Of a stretch of DNA of 64,000 nt, positions 1 through 10,373 are shown one piece after another. Source of the DNA: Leucocoprinus leucothites (Eukaryota > Basidiomycota > Agaricomycetes > Agaricales > Agaricaceae). The DNA lies in assembly GCA_013368445.1 (NCBI GenBank), contig JAACJO010000001.1, positions 2,232,001-2,296,000 on the forward strand, given 5' to 3'. Under the pieces are notes generated by a model, which saw only the letters and a list, made by a program, of their open reading frames with translations, did no database searches and was not told where the DNA came from. The position numbers and the translations under genes are program-made. Numbering within the stretch: the first letter of the stretch is position 1; each line of letters starts with the position of its first letter.

Positions 1-341
1 GATGCAGCTGCCAGTCGCTGACGACGAGGTGCCTGTCTGCTCACATATGCGAGACGCTTTCTTTCTGGTTTGTTGGCGGTGTCCTCTCCCGTCCATTTCG
101 TCCAGTCCCACGCACCCTCTGCCTGGGGAACCATGACACCTGGGAAGAAGTCATGATGGTAATGGTTTCGCGTGACATGGGGACCTGAGGCAGCAGCGGC
201 TGCAATAAGTAGAGGGTCAAGTGCGGCGTCTCTGCGTGGTAGGACAGATCTTGCGGTAGGACGAGTAGGCCCAGTGAGGAGATCGAGAAGGGCGAGGTCG
301 GAAGTCTCGTCAGAGCCTGAGTGAGGATGGAGAGCGCCCAT
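1..341 (-). CDS. Hypothetical protein, N-terminal part, runs off the left edge
   Basis: An open frame on the minus strand starts at the ATG whose A is at 341 and stays open to the window edge, giving about 113 residues. I do not recognise the product. It is rich in Ala, Pro, Arg and acidic residues, with a His-rich patch (HYHHDFF). The same frame upstream of the ATG is open for about 100 nt and encodes a hydrophobic stretch (PLICLLLCFV) that could be a signal sequence if a spliced upstream exon supplies an earlier start; I found no in-frame ATG there. A second open frame on the same strand (41 to 358) lacks an ATG and looks like a shadow. The coding call is weak because there is no homology anchor and the 3' part is missing. 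Confidence 0.3.
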   Translation of the reverse strand, partial: MGALHPHSGSDETSDLALLDLLTGPTRPTARSVLPRRDAALDPLLIAAAAASGPHVTRNHYHHDFFPGVMVPQAEGAWDWTKWTGEDTANKPERKRLAYVSRQAPRRQRLAAA

Positions 342-792
342 GGATTGAGCTCGAACAAAGCAGAGGAGAAGGCAAATAAGCGGGAAAGACGGGGAGAGGG
401 GGCTGGGTAGCACGGTTATAAGCAAGAATTTGTTTGCATTGGAAGACCTGAGTACGATTTCTCTAGATCTTATTCACGTGCACCGGCCAAACAAAATGGA
501 TAATCCGACCACGCCGACATAAGGAACCCGATGCTTAGGTAATTGTGGTGACACTTTGTTATCTAATCTTATCTAAAGCCACGAGGCGTTCGAACTTGAC
601 GCGCCTCATCTCCGCAGCGTCAGTCAGGTCTATTGACTTGACGGCGCTAATGTCACGATACTACTTGTCATCAACCTTCAAGCTTCAAGGCCCTGTTACT
701 TCTCATCATTGATCCTTCCTCCATGCAATGATGCGAAGCCTCTGACACACACTCCAACATTCATCTGTAGGTTACCCGCTTAACGCAACGTC
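342..792. other. Intergenic, about 450 nt
   Basis: No gene is supported here. A palindromic E-box CACGTG lies at 475-480. Given the flanking gene orientations, this should hold the promoters of both the partial minus-strand gene and the plus-strand membrane protein gene. Confidence 0.5.
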
Positions 793-1604
793 ATGCGGCT
801 GTTTCTTTTACTGTCGACGTTTCTACTTTGTTGTGTTTGGTACGTTGATAACACTTCCACCATTTTCCAAACTCATTTGTAATTAGCTCGTTCGCAGCTC
901 CGCCGCTCACTTCACCTGCAATTGGCTCTTCGTTGTCTCGCTCTCCTACAACAACTTCTTCCGTATCCATGTCCACTTCCACAAAGACTGGTCACTCTGG
1001 TTTTAGGCATCCACCCCTTCCCTCAAGACTCAGCACACCCCTTCTTCATCCACCCAGTACACATACCTTTCCACCTCACAGATTTACACCTCCTGCCTTG
1101 CCCAATCCCAACACACCTGCGGCCACTGACAGCCTTGAGACTCAACGGCCACACCGCCATAAAAGAACTGAGCCCCCAATACTTATCTTCTTCGAAGTGT
1201 TAGGTGGACTGGTTGGGTTGGGAATTATCGTTGGCTGTTCCCGGTGCTGCTATATCTATACAAAAACACCCAAACGAGACCGTATTGAAGCCATATTGGA
1301 GCGACATCGACTAGAGCAGGAGCTTGCAGAGCTCGAGAGGAATCCTCTCGCGCTCAGACGCGAGCCTACCCCACTTCCCGTTTACTTCCCTCCCCCTCCC
1401 ACCTACGATAATGTTACGCAATCTGTTCTAGCTCCTACTCCCACGCGACCCTCCGGCTATGCAGAAGTTGCAACTGCGAGCCCCCCATCTTCTCGGCCAG
1501 CGTCGCCCACCGCAGCTCCTTCTCTCCCCACGCAGGAACTTCAGAGCGGCTCACCTGACCCTTCAATACCTCGGCCAACTATACCTCTTTCTCCAAACGG
1601 ATAA
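793..1604 (+). CDS. Secreted-entry single-pass membrane protein with Ser/Thr/Pro-rich ectodomain
   Basis: Two exons: 793-839 and 887-1604, joined across a 47-nt intron (gtacgt...aattag). This acceptor keeps the frame, whereas the next AG at 897 does not. The protein of about 254 residues starts with a clear signal peptide (MRLFLLLSTFLLCCVCSFA), followed by a roughly 95-residue Ser/Thr/Pro-rich segment that looks heavily O-glycosylated. One transmembrane helix follows (around ILIFFEVLGGLVGLGIIVG, then a CSRCCY cluster suited to palmitoylation). The cytoplasmic tail begins with basic residues (TKTPKRDR), has a short charged helix and ends in Pro-rich segments with a PPPTYDN motif. The architecture resembles fungal mid2/WSC-like wall sensors, but no WSC Cys domain is present, so the function is unknown. 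Confidence 0.65.
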
Positions 1605-2487
1605 CATCTCTTTTTTTCCATCTTCGTTTTGGTGCATCCGGATTAATATTGTGGACGCGATAGCGCTTCTTCTCGATGCTTTTAGGCTTTTTGATTTATT
1701 GTGCAATTTCATCGATGAACCCCACTTCGTCGAATTGATATATAATAACCATATTTGTTTCACTAGACGGAACTCTTTTTTTGCTTTCAATGCTCTGGAC
1801 AATCTAGCACCGTTTTTACCCAGGGTGTTGCCAACTTGAGTGGCATAAACACCACACGCTTGTCCTGGTAACCAATGTATTTTTACGTCAAGTAATCTCC
1901 GCATCTACAGAATCAAAGTTATCAAACTCACCAACGGTTGCTGTGCTGCGGTGAGAGCTCCAAGAAACAGTGAACACGGCGGCGAGCCATGGCCACTAAT
2001 GTTTATTTATAATATTTACCACAACTTACCCTGAACATGCCGATCCCTTCCCCCACCAATGCGATTGCCTCGAGGACTCTATTTTCTATTTTCGGAATGA
2101 TGAAATTACATCCTGATTTGGACCGGGTCGGGGCGCCGGCAGAGGCGTCGACAGTCCTGTGGAATCAGAATTCTGGTCACATCACAGGTCTACAAATCAA
2201 CTGACGTCCTGCTTGGCGCCCTCCTTTGACCACTAACCACCCATAGGAGCATTACAGCGACCTGCAGGTACTGAACGTGGACATGAGAGAAAAGGGACAG
2301 CGGAGTTGAAGTTTCCTCGGCTATGCACGGGCGGCCCGGGCGGAGCCCTAATTGGGCAAGAGTATGCTTGCTTGCAGGGGAGGCCATCTACTTAGCTTTA
2401 GAACGCGCCGGCTGATCCTCGTTCTCTCCGCATTCTTCAACTCTTTCTTAATGAACACCCAACGTCCTCCCGAATTCTTGCATCACC
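1605..2487. other. Intergenic, about 880 nt
   Basis: Short open frames on both strands lack family resemblance and splice context. The stretch near 2100-2400 is GC-richer but I see no gene in it. It should contain the 3' end of the membrane protein transcript and the promoter and 5' UTR of the coiled-coil gene. Confidence 0.5.
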
Positions 2488-5188
2488 ATGCCAGTAATAT
2501 GCCCAGTAGGTCAGTCGATCTTTTTTAGCTTGGACCGTCATCGCTCCTTTGAGTTAACCCAAGTTATTTTCCTTCTCTTCATTTTCACTTTCATCCACCC
2601 CGACTATGCTCTTTTTCTCGAAACAGCTCGATACCCACACCGCAGACACTGTTTTCAACACCCGAGTTTCGGTCTCAAGTCGTTCAAATCCTCTCAAGGA
2701 CGGCCAATGGCTGTCTGCAAGAACTCAATTATCGCCCAGGCATGATTCGCGAGCTCGCCGATCAGCAAGCCCTCGTAGCACAATTTCAAACCGAGAACAA
2801 GAAACTCTTTGAGGATAACCAGCAGCTCGCGTTGATGGTCAAGAACGTTCGTGCAAAACAAAAGAGCCTGGAACAAATGCACCACAATCGCGTCCAGTCT
2901 CTGGAGCAACAGATCGCGGCATTGCAAAGAGATAACCAGGCAATTTTGGCGAGAGAAAAGCAGCTGGCGGTGGGCCACCCAGAATATGCACGCCTTCAGA
3001 ACGAGAATATACATCTCCGGAACGAATGTGTACTTTTTCAAAACGCTTGCATGCAGCTAAGGCAGCACATCGCGGAATTACAGGCTTACGCTCCACTCGC
3101 ATTGGCACCAAACCAAATATTGACGCAATCTTTGGATCAGCAAAATCGGGTTGTGAGTGGTGGTCAACCTGTTCAGGCAAGAATACCCCATTCTGTCCAA
3201 GATGCTTTACGGGAGCAACAGCAACAGCAATTAGCACGCGGGCAAAATGCTTCATCACCAACCAATGTCTCCAACCCGCAGTCTCAAACACAACGTGCTG
3301 GCTTCCATCCAAGCCGTCCTAGTATCATCATCCCGGATGTCCCTGGAACTTCTGTGCAAGCACAAGGCAGTCAGCGGGGAAATCCGAATGGAGGCTTTCC
3401 GACGCCAAGCGTTCCTCAGATAAACCATGCCATGGCACAATACAAAACACCCGGTAAGTCCATCTCTCAGAGAAATGTGGCCAGGACTCATGAAGTTTAC
3501 AGTTTCAGCCGCACCGGTATGCTATCACGCCATACTTTTCAGTGCTGTTCCCTAATAGGTTGTACCGTTAACCCAGAGACCATCAACGAACTCCTCAAAA
3601 GCTTCTGGGGACACAATTGAGGTGCGCATATAGTTGTCAATCAGTTGTGTGATTGCTAATCTCCTTTCCCATAGTTCAATAGCCAAGGTTTTCGAGTGCC
3701 CGTCTCGAACCCTCAAATTCAAGGGTGGGCCAATGGCACTTCTTCCGCAAGTCCGCATCCCGCAGTGACCGTACCCAATCAGCCCGCAAATCTTCCCCCA
3801 AGGGTAATGAATCCACCCAGACGTCAAACGTCTGCACCCTCTGCATTTCCAGGACCAAAATCACAGCTACAACCGCCACAGCATCCTCAAGCAGGTCAGC
3901 AACATATGAGACCACCTCAATCGCAATCTCAAAACCGTCCTCAAATGCAAACACAGTCTGGCCACCCGAATTCTGCACCCTCACCTACCACCACTAGCCC
4001 CACCGTTCCTAGTCTGATACCTAATGGTCGGCTATACAACCCAATGATCAATGCTTCAGCCGGTGTGCCCATCGTCAATCCACCGCAAGGAATGCCCACT
4101 TTCCCAGTCGGACCTCCCGGAAAATTCTTACCTTCACTGGTCGCTTATACGAAAGTACCCTCACCTTCAACTTCAGGTTCAGGTTCTAGGAGTGGGCCTA
4201 CATCAAGGCCGGTATCACAACAAGGTTCTCCCGCAAGGAAAACCAGTGGAAACCCCTCTCAGTTCTTTGATTTGACTACTCCCTCCCCATTTGTTGATCT
4301 CGCGATGTCTTCGCCTGTGGAAACGCAGTCGCCGGTTGGGATATCTTCCGATACCTCCAACCCTAGCGTTAGTACATCCACAATACGATCAGGCAACGGC
4401 GAACGTTCGCATACTCCTCATCTTACACCGTCAAGCTCAAGAGGGTCAGCTGGTCCATCTGAAGGAGTATCCGAGGCCGTAACACCTCTCGATGTTTCTT
4501 TGGGTGACATTGTAGCTGTTGCTGGATCGCCTACAACAGGAAATCGAGTGATAGTTGGAGATTCCAATGCAGAACCCGCCACGATCACACCCTCCTTGTT
4601 GAAGAAACGCGGTAGCGTGCATATGGACACTGACGATGAAGCGGAGGTTCCGCTTGCAGACCTGATGCGGAAGAAGCCACGATTAGATAGAGCCCCGGAT
4701 GACCCTCCGCCGCCGAACGGACAATCCAACGTTATGGCTTCTACTCCAAATCTAGCTTCCGTCTCTGCCTCTACCTCTGTCATGGCTGGTGCTCCAGCCC
4801 CAGCCTTGGGCGCGTTCAATACTTTGGGAGCACCTGCAGTATCAGGTACGACGGATGATGATGATGATGATGATGATGACGACGATGAGGAGATTGGACC
4901 TGATGGAACGCGGTCTATTAAATCTTGTCTGAATATATTTACCGAAGAAGAGGATGATGGTACTTTTACATGCTCACTTTGCCTGTAAGTCCACTTCGCA
5001 CTGCATGGGCCCCATTTTGATGTATTAATTGCCTCTGTAGCTCTCGACATCAACAAGGGTTAATTGCAGAACCCATGGTATTTGCAGCTGGCGCGACGCA
5101 GGAAGAAAAGGTCCACCATTTCGTGGACGAGCATCCAACTTCTTGGGAGAACTTGTTACGCGGAACGGTCGGTCATGGTTCTGGTTGA
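2488..5188 (+). CDS. Large disordered protein with N-terminal coiled coil and Cys/His C-terminus, unknown function
   Basis: The exon model is 2488-2505, 2646-3453, 3509-3516 (an 8-nt microexon), 3559-3621, 3675-4984 and 5041-5188; all phases agree and the product is about 780 residues. The first exon gives MPVICP. Residues of roughly 45-140 form a coiled coil (LADQQALVAQFQTENKKLF, then Gln/Glu-rich heptads). A long Pro/Ser/Gln-rich disordered part follows, with a basic KKPRLD patch and an Asp-rich run encoded by GAT repeats. The last 60 residues carry CSLC followed by H..Q and HHFVDEH, a possible C2H2-like zinc site. The composition suggests a nuclear regulatory or scaffold protein; this is inference, as I do not recognise the family. 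The stop codon inside 3454-3621 in the unspliced frame is removed by the microexon model. Confidence 0.7.
4854..4892 (+). repeat. GAT/GAC trinucleotide repeat encoding poly-Asp
   Basis: Tandem GAT codons, turning to GAC and then GAG, encode an acidic run inside the coiled-coil gene. It is an in-frame microsatellite and probably length-variable between strains. Confidence 0.85.
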
Positions 5189-5442
5189 AGGGCCTGCTGT
5201 CGGGTCGTCGTTTTCTTGTCATTTTATTTGCCTCTCTTGGATGGCTGGATGGCCGACGCAGAGCGTTTCTGCCTTACGCACCCTGCATATACACTACACA
5301 CGCACGTTTTCTTGCCTATTTATTGATGGCGAGGATTTTTTGGGTCGCCCCGTACTGACACAGGCTCGTGCCATATCGGCGTACTTTATTTTATGTTAGT
5401 ACTAATACTTATCGCATGTGTATAAACGATATAATTATGATA

Positions 5443-6838
5443 TCATGTTCCTCCATTTCTTGACTTCGTATTCTCGCTTTGTCGCCGCACAACATCCCAT
5501 CGCGCTTTCACAAATTCGGCGAAATTCGTTGCAAGGAGCTCCTGGCCTTCTGCGGTTGGATGCAAGCCATCTACAGTCAGTGCCTTCCCCATACCGCGCT
5601 GAATGTCATAGATGAAGACCGGAACGGTAGCGGAGAGTGCAGGTGGGGTATCTGGTTCTTCCAGAAGTAGTACCTTGCGGTACTCGGAGCAGTCTTCTTC
5701 CGCTGAATGATCCCCGAAAGGTGGCTGAATAAGAGAAGGAATCTCAATACGCGATGATTGTATAATGAAGAGCTGAACGTACAATCAACCATATTTCCCT
5801 TTTAGAAGATGATGCAGTGATCAGCGTTTCAATAAAATTCCTTAGCGTGCTGATGAATTGATCAAACGGTATTTCATTGTTTTCGTCGTTTGTTCCTGAT
5901 AGTCTCAGGGATGATATCTATGAAAGCTGGATTTCAAGTTGTATCAGAAAACACACCTAATTCTATCACAATAACATCTACGCTGAAGGCTGGTTGCCAT
6001 TGCTGATCGGACCAAGGAGACGTCTGAGAGCACATTCACTTTCTTGCCTCTTGTGACTTCAATCCTCAAGATGCCAAAACGTACTTGCATGCCAGAACTT
6101 TTCCGACATGTAAAACGACGCATCATCCAAAGGCTCGCAGAGAGTTGCCCCTGGATAGGCTACCAATTCAACTTCGAGTCTCCGGCAATCGCCAGTATGC
6201 TCAAGGATTTGGCTCGCCCTGAAAGGGAAAGTATCAAGGCAACCTCGAGGAAGAGCTTCCCCGTGGTCCTCCTCTTCTGCGGTTGTAAAGCCACACGAAA
6301 TGGAGTTGCCGATGACAAGGATAAAGAGCAGTTTATCCTGGTCTACGCTTTGGAAAGGTTCGATTATCGCAGACTAGGGGGTATAAGATGTTCAACTAAT
6401 CAAAGATACAAATTTGTGCAAGTGAGCTGCACCTCGTCGATCAGGAACGACTTGATCTCGACGATAGATGTCCAGTCGATCAGAGTAATGAGTAATGCCA
6501 ACGATGCATCTTTCTCCAAGGGGCGGAACAGGAAACACAAGTTGCGGATAGGGATCCAAGCGATGTATTTGCGTACTAGCAGAATGCTTTGCAGACTCTG
6601 TAACAAGGGGCACAACCGAGATCTCTAGCGTTTGAATACCACCATTCCATCGGTCCTTGCGTTCCGTTTGGGAAGCAAACCGAATTCTGAGAGCTGAACC
6701 AGAAAACACAAATTTGATGTAGGCACCTGCCCACGCAGATAGTAGCGAGCCTTGTGGCGTGGTATACCAGCGTGAAGTGAGTGTTAGATGGTTCATTTGA
6801 GGTGTGATTTCTCTAAGCTCCGGTGGTAATAGCTGCAT
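5443..6838 (-). CDS. SGNH/GDSL hydrolase with N-terminal beta-domain, CE2-like
   Basis: Well-supported exons (minus strand, high to low): up to 6433, then 6373-6085, 5989-5957, 5895-5783 and 5742-5443. The 5' exon starts at the ATG at 6838 (MQLLPPELREITPQM) and one further intron between about 6640 and 6560 is needed to reach the frame EIKSFLIDE, but I could not fix it. The C-terminal half has SGNH blocks: block I is VIGNSISCGF (usual GDS is GNS), block III is IELGTNDEN and block V is DGLHPTAEGQ with the catalytic Asp and His. The N-terminal 150 residues look like the jelly-roll domain that precedes the hydrolase in CE2 acetyl esterases (SRWYTTPQG, GSALRIRF). Likely role: deacetylation or esterolysis of a carbohydrate. 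No signal peptide was seen, so it may be intracellular. Confidence 0.75.
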
Positions 6839-7522
6839 TATGATGGCAAGTGCTGAACGATCCAAGGGTTGCCAGCGTTAATTGAGTTGGTTGGTTATCT
6901 GGGGAGCTTTGGAGCAGAAATGCATTCACCTGCGTGTTTTGATCCTCCGTATGGACCTCAGTAAAGAAAAATCGGCGAGTGTAACTGTTGGACTGAGGCG
7001 CGACGCATCGACCAAATCAGACTGTTTCTATCTCTACTCTTAATTGTTCCTCTTTTTAGACCATTGGTTTTTCAAACATTCGGTGACCAAAGCTGACTCT
7101 CCTGCACTTATCGGCTCGTCCTCGAGGAGGCCGTGTCGTCTCATTTGCGCCGAAAACTATATAGTGATTACTATCTCTTCTCGCTCATGAAAAAAAAACC
7201 AGCGATCCTCAACCCGACTGAGGTTATGTATTCGTACAAGTGCATGTACATGAACTAGGTTGTTTAGTACGCTCACATTCAGTAACCCTCGCCCTGAACC
7301 CCCTGTTTATTTGAAGAAATCTGACGCATTGATGGATTTGGTCAAAATTAGGTGGATAGCTACATTACATTCTACTCTCGACACTGTAAATGAAATAGCT
7401 AAATGAGCTGAGCTGTGGTTGCCCCACATTGGTTAATTGTAATCGAAGAACGTGCTCTACAACTCTAACCTCTAGTTTGCGGCAGGATCTTTCTGTTCCG
7501 AAGGTGAGGCAACACGCTAGCA
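6839..7522. other. Intergenic, about 680 nt
   Basis: I see no gene in this stretch. It should contain the promoter of the SGNH hydrolase gene, which reads leftwards from 6838, and the 3' end of the DUF6533 gene to the right. Confidence 0.5.
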
Positions 7523-9176
7523 TTAAATAAGGCAGACATCCCGGTCCACATCTCGTGGGGGTGTCCCAGGGAACAACTGTTGGAGGTTGGTTGTAAGGGC
7601 TACATGTAGGTGGATCGAGTGGTCGATTCCGTAGTCTGCGCGCAATATTCCTCGAAGGCATATAATTGGCGGATATGCAGCACCATACGAGATGCGAGGA
7701 CCACTCGAATGACGAGAAAGACGCTGATTTGGTAGCTCAATTAACTCCATTGCCTCGAAATGAATGGCGCGACTTACGGGACCGCAGTGACAGCGTTGTC
7801 CGCCTACATTTCCCAGTAAGCTACTGAAGCTATTGAGTTATATATGTTCACGTACGGATTGGATTACCAGTAGAAGTTCGACCACACTGTAAACTTCAAG
7901 ACACCTGTAAGTACAAAGATACTATTCACAGAAATCGGCACACTTACTGCAAAGATAAACGTAGAACAATACCCCTGAGACAAGGGTCAGATAAAGAAAC
8001 CACGCGGAAGATAATCTTTTACCTTCACGATACACTTCATTCATAATGTTATTACGGAAAATGGCCCGAGATCTAGACGTATCTGATGTATGGATTTAGT
8101 ATCACATCGACGAGCATTAGAATAAGCCTCACATATCCGGAGAGTCGGAATTAGAGAGAGCGCTACTTTGACTAAAATATCGGTCAGTTGCATACACTCA
8201 TCTCATCAAACGAAGAAAACACACTGATATCAGCCACGACAAGAATAATCGGTGTAATGTAGGCACGATGCTCCTGTACGTTCAGAGCACATCCTTTCGG
8301 GGGATGATCCAAGGGAGAGTCGGGGCCAGCTAGAAGGACGTCAACTAGATGCAACGGTTCAAGATAAGGAATAAAATCACTGTTGCTCAAGTCAAATGAC
8401 AACTCCGCATCGGTGATATAGTAAATCGTGATTGCCACGAATATCGCCAGGATACCAGCCAGGACCTTTTTGTTCTTGTCCCACATAACCCAGAGCCGTA
8501 GGCAAAGCAACACTGTGTAGGCAAATGTCGTCGATTGCGACAAATATGGACGCGAACGGAAGAAGCGTGCTTACGCTCTGAAAGGAAGGTCCCAAATGCT
8601 GTCAAGACTACCCGAATGACCCAATTAGTGCAAGAAAAGGCGAAGATGGGGTGAGGGTGACTCACAGATGAAAGCCTGAACAAGCCCATGACACTGCGAT
8701 AAACTCCGTCTCCCATTTACAGTACCCAATACTACCAGATGATTTCAGTATTCCATCGCACACTTCAGAGCTTATTGGCTCACAAAACTGTTGGACTATG
8801 ATGTTGACTATGACGAAGTATCGATTCAAGAGGAAGAGATTCTTGACAGGCGACCATCTCGATTTCCAGACATACTCGATTTCGCGGTCAAGAGTCAAGA
8901 AATAGTCGTAGACCTATTGAGGTAATATGTGAGAGTCACAGAACCACATGCAAGCATTAACTGAACGAACATATGCCACCAGAGCTGCGCCTGATCACCA
9001 ACTTATCATTTAGACAATGACAATGACAATGACAACAAATCTCTTGACATACCACTAAAATACTGCCGTCAAGCACAATCAGTCATCCGAAATTCCATAC
9101 CCCCATATGTCAATCGGCTCACCTGCGCCCTTAGAAGTTGTTGAACCAGCCTAGCGGCGGTCGTTGAAACATCCAT
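7523..9176 (-). CDS. DUF6533 multi-pass membrane protein
   Basis: Starts at the ATG at 9176 (MDVSTTAARLVQQL). Exons 9176-9123, 9062-9053 (10 nt), 8990-8971 and 8913-8666 splice in phase to give VYDYFLTLDREIEYVWKSR, the hallmark of the basidiomycete DUF6533 family; the basic, Trp-containing loop and NRYF helix follow. Further hydrophobic helices are clear at 8565-8400 (LLLCLRLWVMWDKN, then LAGILAIFVAITIYYI) and continue through about 7900-8150 (SSAWFLYLTLVSGVLFYVY). The last open frame, ending at 7523, would be the cytoplasmic tail (MELIELPNQRL). Introns between 8666 and 8540 and after 8184 are not resolved. Family members are predicted seven-helix proteins of unknown function found in many copies in Agaricomycetes. 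Confidence 0.7.
9013..9035. repeat. GACAAT tandem repeat in an intron
   Basis: The hexamer GACAAT is repeated just under four times inside the second intron of the DUF6533 gene. It is a short microsatellite with no evident function. Confidence 0.7.
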
Positions 9177-10373
9177 ACATGAAAAAAAAGAATCGAGAGA
9201 AAGTAAAGATGAAGGTTGTAAGTAAAGGGCCCCAAGTGGGGAAGAAAGAAAGGCTCATTTACGGGGTTATCCCTTATTTTAAGTACTCCCCAGCCCCTCG
9301 GCGCAAGGCATTGAGCGCTCATCATCAAAAAAGGCCAAAAATAACCTCTGTAAGTGGTGATCTGGTGAATCGGCTCCAGAATCGATCAAACCTCCGTTTG
9401 CCGTCTGGTGCCAGCAGTGGCCTCATCTACAAAAATCGCAGTGTTCGGAGTCACAACATGAACTGCTGACTGAGATCTTCGTAATGGTGTGAGGATTATC
9501 TACTACCCGGCGTTTAGAGCCCTAAGGAGTAGCGTGCAGATGCTGAGATGGTTCATACCAGTGCACCTCTCTGTTCAATGTAAAAACCGCGAAAACCGGA
9601 AATAGCCTTAAAATGATAATCATGGATGGGAAGAAACATCTGCTGGACCAAAATGATCATCCACTGGTGGAGGGTTTTGGAATTCAGGGTAGCTCCAGGC
9701 ATGCGTAAGGGAGTTCTGAAGTAACATAGGAACGGATCACACGATGCCCACAGGTGTCCACCCTAGAGGCCAATTCGCTCGTTTCATCCTCCTAAATCCC
9801 ATGCATGTCTTTCTGATGAGAGAAGCTTAGATACAACGCAAGAAATCACAAAAGACTACCGCCTAACGGTCCAAAAGCTCCGTACATGCTATATATGAAG
9901 ATACGTGTAGTCATTAGCTCATCATTCTTTCGACAAATTTGGATCTTCCTTACCTTGTTCTCTTGCGTTTAGTGTGACTTGCAAAGTCCCATAAGTCTCA
10001 TGTCGAGATTGGGACAGAAGCTCTGGTGTTTACAACTCGGACCAAGTTAGCTAGCAGGTGTCAGTAGTCAAAAGCGTCCTTAATGGTTTGAAAGACGGAG
10101 CACTGCAACGGCCCGCCTACTGTCTTAACCATCATTTATACAAACCTCGGGATCTATATTTAGGTCATCTGACGGCGGCCGCCTCCATCGACACACCTCC
10201 AGGAAGATATCGTACTTAAATATCTACGTTGCAAGAAAAGAAATACTACTTTTGTCAACAATCATACACACAACCCACAGATGACAGAAATACTAACCCT
10301 CAAAAAAATCACAAACACTACGATACCATACTCAAATCCAGACTATAAAGTAAAACGACAAAAAAACCATCCA
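9177..10373. other. Long intergenic stretch, about 1.2 kb
   Basis: I looked for genes on both strands and found none with family resemblance or consistent splicing. An open frame at 9164-9469 overlaps the start of the DUF6533 gene and is Lys/Arg-rich without a pattern. A-rich tracts near 10240-10370 lie at the 3' side of the RGG gene. Confidence 0.5.

Noticed and set aside
9164..9469. Basic plus-strand open frame
   Set aside because: It overlaps the start of the DUF6533 gene on the other strand and has no recognisable domain or upstream promoter signal.
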